From IMG/VR virus record IMGVR_UViG_3300017991_000009, positions 1 through 64,000 of that record: a DNA stretch of 64,000 nt. The stretch is one strand, 5' to 3'. Position 1 is the stretch's first letter, and each line of letters starts with the position of its first letter. A program made the position numbers and the translations under genes. The DNA is from a virus. Shown here in pieces: positions 23,806 through 32,254 of this stretch. The notes under the pieces were generated by a model that was not told the DNA's origin, made no database searches, and saw only the letters and a program-made list of their open reading frames with translations.

Positions 23806-26487
23806 GTGGCAAATGTGAAAGTGAAAGCGAAGGCTCAGCCAGAGCCGACAATCCAACGGCCCCTGAAGAGAAACCCCGACTGCACGCGATGCAAGCTCGG
23901 AGAGACGAGTCAAACTGTTTGCTGCAGGTCAGTAGGCCCCAAGCGCCCAGATATCATGTTGGTCGGAGAGGCCCTTGGAGCGAACGAGGAGATTCATTGC
24001 AGGCCTTTTGTTGGTGACGCCGGCCGCAAGCTGAACTACCTGTTGTCGAAGGCGAAGCTTAGACGCAAACGCCTCCGCATACGCAACACGGTTAGTTGCC
24101 GACCCCCAGGCAACGCTGCCCCCTCAAAGACGATCATCGAAGCGTGTTACCCGTACCTTTGGCACGACATCCTGGTTTCCAAGCCGAAGGTGATCGTTGC
24201 CTTGGGAAGCGTTGCTTACCGCGCCCTGGGTGCCTCGGTAGATGTGAAGGGTAAGCTCAAGATGGACACGCGCGGGGTCACTGACTGGCGCGGGTTCTAC
24301 GAGCAACGAACCATCATGTGGGACGCCCCGAACGGGAAGCACTACGAGCACACGTTCTGGATCGTCCCCACCTTCCATCCATCGGCCTGCCTTCGCAACT
24401 GGGAGAAGGACGACCTCCTCGTCCACGACCTGAAGATCGCCAAGGACCTCTCCGAGGGAAAGCAACCGCTGAAGTATCCAGACACCAAGGTAACCGTCAT
24501 CAAGACCAAGGAGGAGGCTATCCGCTTCCTGCGCCACCTGCGGAAGGTTGGTGCATTCGTAGTTGACTTAGAGACTGCAGGCTCCCCTGCTCGGCCGCAG
24601 GAAGCCCTCGACCCGCACCGTGCAAAGATCATGTGTGCGGGTTTTTGCTATCGGGATGGGCACGCGACTATCCTCCCCTTCTACCGGCAGAACCTGAAAC
24701 CCTACTGGACGCCGCGGGAGCGGAACGAGATCATCGAGGAGTTCACTGGGCTACTGGAGCACGCCAAGCTCTACGGGCAGAACATCAAGTTCGACATCAA
24801 ACACCTCCGAAAGCTCACCGGCTTGGTCGACTACAAGATCGGCTTTGACACGATGATCGCTCATCACGTGGTGGATGAGAACAAGCCGCATAACCTAACC
24901 TTCCTCTGCCAGTGGTACCTTCGTTGGTGGAAGTACGACTCGGCCCTCGACCAGTTCAAGTTCAGCAAGGGCAAGAAGACCATGTTCCGAGTCGACCTGG
25001 TCCCCGACCAGATGTTGTGGAACTACTGCGGGTATGACGTCGATGGCACCTGGAGACTCAGGCGCAAGCTGATCCCCCTCATCAACGAGGAGAAGGTAGC
25101 CAAGCCCTTTAGGGTGGAGCTTGACCTCACCGTCCCGCTGGCCGACGTGGAGTTCCGCGGGCTGCAGGGTGACAGGGCAAGGCTCCTGCAGTTGTCCGCG
25201 GTGTACCGCAAGCAGTCAGCGGCGATCGTCAAGAAGCTCCAGACGAGCGCGGTGAAGCTTCTGGGGGTGCGTAAGGTGAAGGGCAAGATAGAGCCCTTCA
25301 ACCCCAACAGCCCCAAGCAACTCACCGAGCTACTCAAGACCGCCGGCGCCGATCTCAGGAAGACCACCAAAGGGGGGAGCCTCGCCGTTGACAAGTACGT
25401 CCTAGCTGCACTTGCACTGAAGAAGAACAAGGCAGGCACTATCGCCAAGAACGTGCAGGAGCTACGCCGCTTGGGGAAGTACATCTCTACCTACCTGGAT
25501 GGCAAGGACGGTGACGAGGGGTTCCTGCAGTACATGGGAGAAGGTGACCGTTGGCACCCGACCTACAATATCACCAACGCTAGGACGCCCAGGCTGTCCG
25601 CTGATGACCCGGCGATCCAGACCGTCCCGCGTCTAATGGTGCTGCGGTCGATGGTTATCCCTGACAACGAGGAGTGCATGCTCATCGCGGTGGATTACGA
25701 GAAGATCGAGTTGTGCGTCATGTCGTGGTTGGCCAACGATGAGGTAATGGTGCAGGAGCTACTCGATAGGGTTGACCTGCACACCAAGATGGGCGTCACG
25801 GCGCGGTTGATGCGGAACCCCACGGACGAGGAGTTCAAGCGGATCGCTCCGATGATAAGTAAGGACGAGCGGGCCGTTGCAAAGGGCGTGAACTTCGGTA
25901 TTCCATATGGCCGCGGTGCTTATGCTATCGCCGAGGCGAACCCTGACGCCTTCCCAGGCACGATGCCAAAGAACGAGCGAACCGAGACGGTACAGAAGGT
26001 GATCAACGCCTTCTTTGAGAAGTACTGGGGCATCACGGAATACCGGGAGCGGGTTGTCCAACGGCTTGAGGACAACGGGCAACTCCGAGAGTACATGTTC
26101 CATCGGCTGCGCCGGTTACCGGCTGTCGATTGGTACAACTCGAAGTGGGGGATGGACACCGACCGCAGGGATGCTGACTTCGGGCACCTGAAGAGGGAGG
26201 CCCTCAACTTCGAGATTCAGGCATTGGCCACGCAGATACTGAACATGAAAACGAAGGTGGTCTATGATGGTATCCAAAAGGTGCGGATACCTGGCCTGCG
26301 TATCAACCAGAGCCTTCACGATGCTTTGATGTTCAACTGTAACCGCGCATACACCGACGAGGCCGTGCACCACATTACGGAGTGGATGGAGACGTCCTTG
26401 CCGAAAGATCGCAGGCACAAGTTTGAGATGCCCCTGAAGGTAGAGGCGCTGGTTCAGAACTACTGGGGAGAGGAATACTCCGCATAA
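23806..26487 (+). CDS. DNA polymerase: UDG-like domain, 3'-5' exonuclease, family A polymerase
   Basis: An 893-residue product from GTG 23806. Residues 20-215 match family-4 uracil-DNA glycosylase: iron-sulphur Cys C26, C29, C98, C114; GEALG at 54-58; GRPFVG-like RPFVGDAG at 66-73; HPS at 191-193. A DEDD exonuclease starts at D254/E256 (VVDLETAG). Polymerase motifs follow: A (DYEKIELCVMSW), B (RAVAKGVNFGIPYGR), C (QSLHDALMF, with Ala where HDE has Glu). SPO1-group polymerases also carry an N-terminal UDG-like domain, and they copy DNA with modified thymine. Whether this domain is active is not shown by sequence alone. Confidence 0.9.
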   Translation: MANVKVKAKAQPEPTIQRPLKRNPDCTRCKLGETSQTVCCRSVGPKRPDIMLVGEALGANEEIHCRPFVGDAGRKLNYLLSKAKLRRKRLRIRNTVSCRPPGNAAPSKTIIEACYPYLWHDILVSKPKVIVALGSVAYRALGASVDVKGKLKMDTRGVTDWRGFYEQRTIMWDAPNGKHYEHTFWIVPTFHPSACLRNWEKDDLLVHDLKIAKDLSEGKQPLKYPDTKVTVIKTKEEAIRFLRHLRKVGAFVVDLETAGSPARPQEALDPHRAKIMCAGFCYRDGHATILPFYRQNLKPYWTPRERNEIIEEFTGLLEHAKLYGQNIKFDIKHLRKLTGLVDYKIGFDTMIAHHVVDENKPHNLTFLCQWYLRWWKYDSALDQFKFSKGKKTMFRVDLVPDQMLWNYCGYDVDGTWRLRRKLIPLINEEKVAKPFRVELDLTVPLADVEFRGLQGDRARLLQLSAVYRKQSAAIVKKLQTSAVKLLGVRKVKGKIEPFNPNSPKQLTELLKTAGADLRKTTKGGSLAVDKYVLAALALKKNKAGTIAKNVQELRRLGKYISTYLDGKDGDEGFLQYMGEGDRWHPTYNITNARTPRLSADDPAIQTVPRLMVLRSMVIPDNEECMLIAVDYEKIELCVMSWLANDEVMVQELLDRVDLHTKMGVTARLMRNPTDEEFKRIAPMISKDERAVAKGVNFGIPYGRGAYAIAEANPDAFPGTMPKNERTETVQKVINAFFEKYWGITEYRERVVQRLEDNGQLREYMFHRLRRLPAVDWYNSKWGMDTDRRDADFGHLKREALNFEIQALATQILNMKTKVVYDGIQKVRIPGLRINQSLHDALMFNCNRAYTDEAVHHITEWMETSLPKDRRHKFEMPLKVEALVQNYWGEEYSA

Positions 26488-26500
26488 AAGGAGAGCGAAA

Positions 26501-26986
26501 GTGGTTGACCATAAAACCGCGATAGCAGACGAACTGGCGATCAGTGCCGACCTCAACCACGAGTTCAGCAAGCAGGCTGGCTCCTTTGCGCACTATGCGT
26601 TCTTGCTGGCGCGTGCCGAGGACTTAGTGAGACAACTGGAGGAGAAGGCCGAGCTACTGTTTGCCAAGCACTACCGGATCTACAGGCAGAAGAACCCCAA
26701 GGACAGCAAGGAGAACGACTGTAAGTCGTATATCCGCAGGACCCGCGAGTACCAGGAAGCGGTGAACGCCCTGCACAAGGCGAAGTACAACAGGGATATC
26801 CTGAAGGCTGGTGTGCGTGCCTTTGAGATGAGGCGCGACATGCTGATCCAACTCGGGGCGATGTTCCGCATGGAGTTGGATGGGACAGACCTGAAAACAC
26901 GTTCACTTCAATCGAAGGTCAAGAAGGCCACGAGGGTGGTCAGGAAGACCGCACGGACACCCCGCAGAAGGCGGAAAGGAGAGTAG
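26501..26986 (+). CDS. Unknown replication-region protein with basic tail
   Basis: A 161-residue product, GTG 26501 behind AAAAGGAGAGCGAAA. Long helices (LARAEDLVRQLEEKAELLF, KAKYNRDILKAGVRAFEMR) end in a strongly basic tail (RTPRRRRKGE). Size, helicity and place next to the SSB gene recall recombination mediators such as UvsY, but no sequence signature supports that firmly. Confidence 0.5.
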   Translation: MVDHKTAIADELAISADLNHEFSKQAGSFAHYAFLLARAEDLVRQLEEKAELLFAKHYRIYRQKNPKDSKENDCKSYIRRTREYQEAVNALHKAKYNRDILKAGVRAFEMRRDMLIQLGAMFRMELDGTDLKTRSLQSKVKKATRVVRKTARTPRRRRKGE

Positions 26987-26991
26987 TAGCT

Positions 26992-28041
26992 ATGGCAACA
27001 CGGAGAAGGCCGGTCAAGAGGGAGGCCGCACGGAGATCGAGCAGTAAGCCAAAGTCGAGCCGCCGACGCCTGAATATGGATAAGGCGCGAAAGAAGCAGG
27101 AGGAGATTGACTCCAGGTCGAGTAGTTCCTTCCACGAGATCAAGGAGGGGTGGAACTACTTCTTCGTCATGCCCCCGTGGGATGACGACGTTGATGTGAT
27201 CTGGAAGGAGGTGCAGCAACACCGCTTCTTGGTGTGCCCCAGGCACGCAACGGAAGGCAAGAAGGACTGTATGATCTGCACCGAGCTACGGAAGACCAAA
27301 TCGTCCGAGTTCTCGGAGCAGTACGCCCTGAAGTCCCGCGGCTTCTTCAATGCCATCCGGAAGGCTGATATCAAGAAGAAGGACCCCGACACCGTTGGCA
27401 TCCTGGCGCTGAGTAGCGCGATCTTCCGCGAGGTGATCGACTACATCAACGATGAGGATAAGGACATCTCGGACCCCGAGGCCGCGATCCCCATCGGCAT
27501 CCACCGCCGTGGCAAGGGCCTGCGCACGCGCTACAAGATCAAGTTCGGTGAGGCGGTCAACATCTCGGCCTACCTGACTGACAAGATCATGGACGCCCTG
27601 CACAACCTGGACGACATGAAAGCGGCGCAGCCGGCCAGCGTGAAGGACATGCGCAAGGCAATCCGCGGCGCGGCCGACGATGACGACGACTTCGAGGATG
27701 ACGATCTCGACGGCGAGGAGGAGATCGATAGCGACGAGGAGTTTGACGGCGAGGACCTCGCGGAAGAGGATGACCTGCTCTCGGAGCCGGAAGAGGAAGA
27801 GCCCGAGGAGGAAGAGATCGAGGAAGAGGAAGAAGAATATGAGTTAGAAGACGATGGGGAGGAGCCCGAGGAAGAGGCAGAGGAGGAAGAGATTGAGGAA
27901 GAGGAAGATGAGTTCGAGCCGGAAGAAGAAGAGCCCCCGAGGCGGCGCAAGGCCAAGCCTGCTGGACGAGGGCGGGTACGCAAAAATAGTCGTGAACGCC
28001 CTGCCACCAAGCGGCGGAAGGTCAAGCGTAGGAGAGCTTAA
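26992..28041 (+). CDS. Single-stranded DNA-binding protein, gp32-like, with acidic and basic tails
   Basis: A 349-residue product. Residues 45-110 include a zinc site (C and H in FLVCPRHATEGKKDCMICTEL) in an OB-fold-like region (GWNYFFVMPPW), as in gp32-type SSBs of phages. From about residue 225 comes a long acidic tract; gp32 and SSB proteins use acidic tails to recruit partners. Unusually, a basic RRRKAKPAGRGRVRK-type end follows. Lies between the polymerase and the 5'-3' exonuclease, as expected for a replication gene. Confidence 0.8.
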   Translation: MATRRRPVKREAARRSSSKPKSSRRRLNMDKARKKQEEIDSRSSSSFHEIKEGWNYFFVMPPWDDDVDVIWKEVQQHRFLVCPRHATEGKKDCMICTELRKTKSSEFSEQYALKSRGFFNAIRKADIKKKDPDTVGILALSSAIFREVIDYINDEDKDISDPEAAIPIGIHRRGKGLRTRYKIKFGEAVNISAYLTDKIMDALHNLDDMKAAQPASVKDMRKAIRGAADDDDDFEDDDLDGEEEIDSDEEFDGEDLAEEDDLLSEPEEEEPEEEEIEEEEEEYELEDDGEEPEEEAEEEEIEEEEDEFEPEEEEPPRRRKAKPAGRGRVRKNSRERPATKRRKVKRRRA

Positions 28042-28189
28042 CTACTGTACGTGGTGTGACGAGAAGATCACCAACTTCTGTATCGCTAGGACCGCTGAGT
28101 TTGACGGCCAGCGGCAGCGGATGGGGTTTTGCTCCTACAACTGTTTCACCGCGTGGTGCCACGCTAATGGAAGGAGGGCTTTCAAATGA
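27992..28189 (+). CDS. Small zinc-finger protein overlapping the SSB gene
   Basis: About 65 residues, ending ATGA into the exonuclease gene. A treble-clef-like Cys set is clear: CTWC, FC, then GFCSYNCF. No ATG is available; GTG 27992 inside the SSB gene is the nearest standard start and lacks a ribosome site, so the true start is uncertain. It may bind zinc as an FCS-type finger. Confidence 0.55.
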   Translation: MNALPPSGGRSSVGELNYCTWCDEKITNFCIARTAEFDGQRQRMGFCSYNCFTAWCHANGRRAFK

Positions 28190-29721
28190 GACGCAGGCTT
28201 CTCGTCGACGTGTCGGGGCTAGCCTACGCGGCGGCTTACAAGGTGGACCTCTCCTACAAGGGGAAGAAGGTCAACGTCGTGTACGGCGTCCTGCGCACCC
28301 TGGAGAAGCTAGCCGAGAGCCTGGAACCCGAGGAGATGATCCTGTGCTTTGATGGTGGGAGTGAACTGCGGAAGGAGATCTATCCCGAGTACAAAGAGAA
28401 CAGGAAGAAGAATCCCAAGCATGAAGAGATGCGTCGAGAGGTCGCCCGGCAGCTACCCGTACTGCGGGGCATCCTCGACGCGCTCCCCGTGCTCCAGGTG
28501 CAGAAGGACGGATACGAGGCTGACGACCTAGTAGAGGCGATAGCCTCGTTCCTGCACCTGGAGCACGTGGGCATCGTGACAAAGGACCAGGACCTCTACC
28601 AGCTAGCAGAACCACCGAGGTGCGTCATATTCAACAAAGAGGGGGGCGAGGAGAAGTTGGCCCTGCGCCCCAAGCAATACATCACCTACAAGGTCTTGGT
28701 GGGTGACACGTCCGACAACATCAAGGGCGTGGATCAGATCGGCCCTGTCAACGCAGGGAAGCTGATCAAGCGGTTCAAGACCCTCAAGGGCATCATGGCT
28801 CATGCGAAGGAAGAGGGGAAGCTAGGGGCGATGCCTTACAAACAGGCCCTTACGAGAGTGCGGCGGAACCTCAAGCTTGTGCGGCTTGGTGACATCTTGA
28901 CAGGCGACGATCGGTCCTCAGTCGTGAAGAGTTATGCTCGGGCCCGCCTACTCAGGGGGACCAACAAAAAGTTACTGAGGGAGAGGCTGTTAGAGGTGGG
29001 TTTCTCCTCGTTCGTGTCGCGACTGTCGCGACTGATCACAACCTTCAAGTGCATGGAACGCACACCCAGGACGGCGCCTAATGAAGCGAAAGCGGACCAC
29101 CACAATAGTGAGGAACGTGGTGAGCGAAAGCGAAAAGCGGTATCCCATCGTCAGGAAGGTGGAGGGTACACCAGGATCATCGTTAAGGTGGTCGAAAGCA
29201 AAAGAAGCTGCCGAGAGGATCAAGGGTCTAAGCGAAGACCCGCCCAGGGCCCGCGCTACGCTCGCCGTATACGAAAGAAAGCACCTGTGGGCATGGCTCC
29301 ATCAGGCAAGCGACGAGGTGATAAGAGAGCTACTCGATCAGATAGCGGGGAAGGATCAGACGGCAGCGACAAGCGAGCTACGGTGGAAAAATGGCGTTGC
29401 AGAACTAAGGCATTTGCTAAGCGACTATCTTCTTCGCCGGAAGTACTACAGCGAGGGGAGCTACGGCGCCGGCAAGCCCTGTTCCTTCTGCAAGCTTTTC
29501 ACCAAAACGACGAAGGATGGGGATGGCTCCGACGACAATCAAGAAGGCGACTCGAGTTCGTGAGTTCGATGATCTCGGCGCTCGATAGCGATCCGGAGTA
29601 CGCCCCCGACAAGAAGGCGCTTGCCTTCCTGGAGAAGTTGAAGAACGACTACGCTTCTGAGATGCCTGATTGGATGCTAACCGACGAGGAGATCGAGGAG
29701 CGGCACGTAGATAGCCGATAG
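28186..29721 (+). CDS. 5'-3' exonuclease (FEN/PIN type); reading frame runs on past the domain
   Basis: A 511-codon frame. Residues 1-290 are a FEN/T4 RNaseH-type nuclease: LLVDVSGLAY (first Asp), FDGG, YEADDLVEAIA, TKDQDLYQL, GDTSDNIKGV and a helix-hairpin-helix, ending near GFSSFV. It removes primers or degrades host DNA. After about residue 297 the frame runs through the gene at 29081-29563, where its codons look unlike coding (many CGA, AGC), yet no stop appears until 29721. Either the protein has a long odd tail or a frameshift ends it at TAA 29079-29081. Confidence 0.75.
   Translation: MRRRLLVDVSGLAYAAAYKVDLSYKGKKVNVVYGVLRTLEKLAESLEPEEMILCFDGGSELRKEIYPEYKENRKKNPKHEEMRREVARQLPVLRGILDALPVLQVQKDGYEADDLVEAIASFLHLEHVGIVTKDQDLYQLAEPPRCVIFNKEGGEEKLALRPKQYITYKVLVGDTSDNIKGVDQIGPVNAGKLIKRFKTLKGIMAHAKEEGKLGAMPYKQALTRVRRNLKLVRLGDILTGDDRSSVVKSYARARLLRGTNKKLLRERLLEVGFSSFVSRLSRLITTFKCMERTPRTAPNEAKADHHNSEERGERKRKAVSHRQEGGGYTRIIVKVVESKRSCREDQGSKRRPAQGPRYARRIRKKAPVGMAPSGKRRGDKRATRSDSGEGSDGSDKRATVEKWRCRTKAFAKRLSSSPEVLQRGELRRRQALFLLQAFHQNDEGWGWLRRQSRRRLEFVSSMISALDSDPEYAPDKKALAFLEKLKNDYASEMPDWMLTDEEIEERHVDSR
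29081..29563 (+). CDS. Unknown 160-residue protein in an alternate frame
   Basis: ATG 29081 lies in TAATG. Codon choice (AGG, AAG, GAG, CTA) resembles the rest of the genome better than the overlapping exonuclease frame. The middle is helical (KEAAERIKGLSEDPPRARA, LDQIAGKD). A CSFC pair is near residue 140. Ends Ser/Asp-rich. No family is recognised. Confidence 0.65.
   Translation: MKRKRTTTIVRNVVSESEKRYPIVRKVEGTPGSSLRWSKAKEAAERIKGLSEDPPRARATLAVYERKHLWAWLHQASDEVIRELLDQIAGKDQTAATSELRWKNGVAELRHLLSDYLLRRKYYSEGSYGAGKPCSFCKLFTKTTKDGDGSDDNQEGDSSS
29569..29721 (+). CDS. Possible 50-residue protein
   Basis: ATG 29569 in the exonuclease frame begins MISALDSDPEYAPDKK and the codons regain coding character to the stop at 29721. 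It may be a separate small gene or the true C-terminus of a read-through exonuclease. The ribosome site is poor. A stop-codon hairpin sits on its end. Confidence 0.4.
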   Translation: MISALDSDPEYAPDKKALAFLEKLKNDYASEMPDWMLTDEEIEERHVDSR

Positions 29722-29744
29722 CTTATCGGACTCCGATAAGCTAT
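29718..29744 (+). repeat. Stop-codon hairpin family, copy 3
   Basis: ATAGCTTATCGG (29718-29729) pairs with CCGATAAGCTAT (29733-29744), a 12-bp stem with a 3-nt loop, covering the TAG stop at 29719. The next ribosome site starts 7 nt later. Confidence 0.92.
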
Positions 29745-29761
29745 CCCAGTAGGAGCGAAAG

Positions 29762-29941
29762 ATGAGAGCAATCAAACCGAAAGTGGAGCTACTGCAGATC
29801 ACCCCCAACGGCGCGGAGGTGATCGGGTCCATCCTCTCGCAGGAGTGCCCCGCGGTGTTTGACCCGGAGAAGTACGCGGTGGACGTGCCGGGTCAAGCTT
29901 ACGTCACCTACTGCCAGGGTGAGGTGACTGATGGTTCGTAA
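29762..29941 (+). CDS. 59-residue protein, possibly a ThyX N-terminal remnant
   Basis: ATG 29762 behind TAGGAGCGAAAG. The start (VELLQITPNGAEVIGSIL) resembles the first strand and helix of flavin-dependent thymidylate synthase (ThyX), but nothing of the catalytic part follows, so any homology would be a fragment. It could equally be an unrelated small protein. The stop overlaps the RecA-like start. Confidence 0.5.
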   Translation: MRAIKPKVELLQITPNGAEVIGSILSQECPAVFDPEKYAVDVPGQAYVTYCQGEVTDGS

Positions 29942-30854
29942 GTACAAAGGCCGTATCGTGCGAGAGGTGGAGCCTTCGAGCCAGATCGATCAGATAGTCG
30001 GGGCCCTCTCGAAGGTGTTGGGCTCCGACGCTGTCCACAAGGCTCGGGACTCTGACCTGGGAGAGCCCCGCATGTTTGTTCCTTCAGGCGTCCCCGACCT
30101 CGACCTGGTGTTAGACCGGGAGGGGCGAGGGTGGCCCGGGGGGCGTATCGTGGAGGTGTTCGGCGGAGAGGCTACCTGTAAGACCGGGCTTGGCTACGCC
30201 CTGATCGCCCAGGTGCAGAAGATGGGTGGTGACGGCATCCTCTACCCGGCTGAGGGCAACTGGGATGAGTGGCTGGCCGACCAGTACGGTATCGACCTGG
30301 ACAAGCTGGTGCTGGGTGATGACGAGACGGTAGAGGGTATCTTCGGCTCCTTCCACCGGAGCCTGCGTGTGATCGGCCGCAGGGGGCTCCTGGTTGGGAT
30401 GATCGATTCTGTTGCAGGCATGGCTACCCGCGACGAGTTGAAGGAGATAGAGGAGAAGGGGGAGATCAAACGGGACCGCGCGGCACAGATTCGGGCGTTG
30501 ATGTTGAGCGCTGCTCTCCGGAAGATGGGTGCACTAGTACCGAGAACCAACGCAATCCTATTCTGCGTGAACCAGGTGCGGGAGAACACCGACGTTACCT
30601 TCGGCGAGAAGACCAAGCCGCCAGGCGGCCGGGCCCTCAAGTTCTATGCGAGCATACGCCTCAAACTGGAGTCCCTCGGCAAGATCAAGCGCACGCGCCA
30701 GGGAAAGCAGTACGTCGCAGGGTTCAAGATCAGGATCACCGCGGTGAAGAACAGGTTGGCGCGGCCGTACCAGCAGGCGGAGATCGTCTTGGACTTCGAG
30801 CGTGGGTTACTCTCACTCGAGGAGGCCTCCAAGAGGAGCAGGAAGCGAAAGTGA
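29931..30854 (+). CDS. RecA/UvsX-like recombinase
   Basis: A 307-residue product, ATG 29931 behind GAGGTGA. The RecA core is present: Walker A GGEATCKT (78-85), Walker B LLVGMIDSVAGM near 160, and NAILFCVNQVREN near 205. Cys83 replaces the Gly before Lys in the usual GKT, a rare change for an ATPase. It would form filaments on single-stranded DNA for strand exchange, working with SSB, SbcCD and the RuvC-like protein in this region. Confidence 0.88.
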   Translation: MVRKYKGRIVREVEPSSQIDQIVGALSKVLGSDAVHKARDSDLGEPRMFVPSGVPDLDLVLDREGRGWPGGRIVEVFGGEATCKTGLGYALIAQVQKMGGDGILYPAEGNWDEWLADQYGIDLDKLVLGDDETVEGIFGSFHRSLRVIGRRGLLVGMIDSVAGMATRDELKEIEEKGEIKRDRAAQIRALMLSAALRKMGALVPRTNAILFCVNQVRENTDVTFGEKTKPPGGRALKFYASIRLKLESLGKIKRTRQGKQYVAGFKIRITAVKNRLARPYQQAEIVLDFERGLLSLEEASKRSRKRK

Positions 30855-31150
30855 AAGAAGAGGACGACAAATCAGGCGCCCTGCGGAGGGTGCGCGGTCT
30901 TGCATCGATAGCTGGGGCGACGAGAAACCCCGCTATCAGGAGAGCTATGGCCGCGCGGATGTACTTCGAGGAGATGATCATCAAGTTCAGGCTCCTGGGG
31001 TACACCCAGGAAGAGATCGACGCCATCCTAGAAGAGGTGAGGCATCTCGGGCGGACTACTGTTCACAGCCCGCAAGCTTGGCTAAAGCAGGCGTTGATTG
31101 AAGCCAGTGAGGCCGCGGGGCGAGGAGAGAAGAGGAAGCCGTGGAAGTAG
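30851..31150 (+). CDS. Unknown 99-residue basic protein
   Basis: GTG 30851 overlaps the recombinase stop. Helical (YFEEMIIKFRLLGYTQEEI) with a KRKPWK end. No family is recognised. Tightly coupled to the recombinase gene. Confidence 0.55.
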   Translation: MKEEDDKSGALRRVRGLASIAGATRNPAIRRAMAARMYFEEMIIKFRLLGYTQEEIDAILEEVRHLGRTTVHSPQAWLKQALIEASEAAGRGEKRKPWK

Positions 31151-31776
31151 GAGATCAAGCAGTCATAGTCAAGCTGAAAGGTGCAGAGCAAAAGCCCGGG
31201 GCGGAGTTAGAGGACCAGCTACGCGCATCGCTCGGGCAGCCCACACTCCCTGGCGGGTTCGAGGTGACGTACAAAGGCCCAGGCCGATCCTTTGGTGCAG
31301 AGGGCAAGACCTTTCAGCGGGGCGTCACGGTGCAGATTGGTGACGTCAACCTTGCTGCACGCCTAACTAAGACGAAGGGGTTCCAGGTCATCATGTCGGG
31401 CAGGAAAGCGGAGGTGAAGGCTGGCCGCATCCTGACGATCTATGCGCGGCAGGAACACGCCCTGATGTTCCACGAGAACATGTTCGATGGCGGTATATCG
31501 TCAACGGAGGTGGATACCAAGGAGTTCATCGACAGCTACTTGATCTGCACTGTTGATGGGTTGGTGGCCGAGGCTGCTGAGGTCCGCCCACCAACGAAGG
31601 AGGAGGCGAAGGAGCTAGAAGCTGAGGAACTCAACCAGGTGATGTCTGGCAAGGTCCCATACCGCAAGAAGTTGGTCCCCAAGGGTAAGGGGAGGTGGGG
31701 CGTGCCCGAGCCCGAGAAAGAGTACGTGGTACCTGTTGAGATGCGGAACATGGGCCACAAGAAGGGAGGATGGTGA
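31141..31776 (+). CDS. Unknown 211-residue protein
   Basis: GTG 31141, overlapping the previous gene by 10 bp. N-terminal beta-rich part (GFEVTYKGPGRSF), then a helix and a Pro/Lys-rich tail. No motif is recognised. Its end overlaps the next start. Confidence 0.55.
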   Translation: MEVGDQAVIVKLKGAEQKPGAELEDQLRASLGQPTLPGGFEVTYKGPGRSFGAEGKTFQRGVTVQIGDVNLAARLTKTKGFQVIMSGRKAEVKAGRILTIYARQEHALMFHENMFDGGISSTEVDTKEFIDSYLICTVDGLVAEAAEVRPPTKEEAKELEAEELNQVMSGKVPYRKKLVPKGKGRWGVPEPEKEYVVPVEMRNMGHKKGGW

Positions 31777-32051
31777 TGCCGGATCGACCTGGCCCAGGTT
31801 TCGAGGAGGTGATCATATCCTCTGTCCGTATGACAGAAAACATCGTGACCTCGTACTGGCGCAGGTTCTACGCTGGTGCAGCCTGCACACTTTGCGGTAA
31901 CTCCGGTGTGATCGATAGTCGAGGGCGCGCGATGACCGCGGTTGGGGTGGCTGTCGGCAGGCTCAACTACTGCATTTGCCCTAATGGTATGGTGCTGCGC
32001 CGGAATAGGGCCAACCCGGAAGATCACTTGGACGAGCGGAGAAGAAGATGA
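31776..32051 (+). CDS. Small conserved phage zinc protein
   Basis: A 91-residue product; ATG 31776 chosen by GGGAGG spacing and the TGATG overlap. The pattern CTLCGNSG, SRG, then NYCICPNGMVLR is a recurrent phage hypothetical family whose Cys residues probably bind zinc. Function unknown. Confidence 0.65.
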   Translation: MPDRPGPGFEEVIISSVRMTENIVTSYWRRFYAGAACTLCGNSGVIDSRGRAMTAVGVAVGRLNYCICPNGMVLRRNRANPEDHLDERRRR

Positions 32052-32254
32052 GCAGTAGAGACCCTGTGTACCTGGATGAGTGTGAGTGCCTCAAAGAAAC
32101 CGACAAGGCTCTCCTGGTGGAGATACCCGACCTGGGTGATGAGATCTGGATCCCCAAGTCCTGCGTGCATGATGACAGCGAGGTATACCGAGAAGACGAC
32201 CGTGGCACGCTTGCCGTCGTACAGTGGTGGGCAGACCAAGAGGGGCTGGGATGA
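32048..32254 (+). CDS. Small acidic protein
   Basis: A 68-residue product in a tight ATGA-coupled chain. The sequence LVEIPDLGDEIWIPKSC resembles a small beta-barrel; many phages encode such proteins next to recombination genes. Function unknown. Confidence 0.6.
   Translation: MSSRDPVYLDECECLKETDKALLVEIPDLGDEIWIPKSCVHDDSEVYREDDRGTLAVVQWWADQEGLG

Noticed and set aside
29718-29744. Rho-independent terminators at the five stop-codon hairpins
   Set aside because: No U-tract follows any of the five and a ribosome site follows several of them closely, so termination is not the simplest reading.
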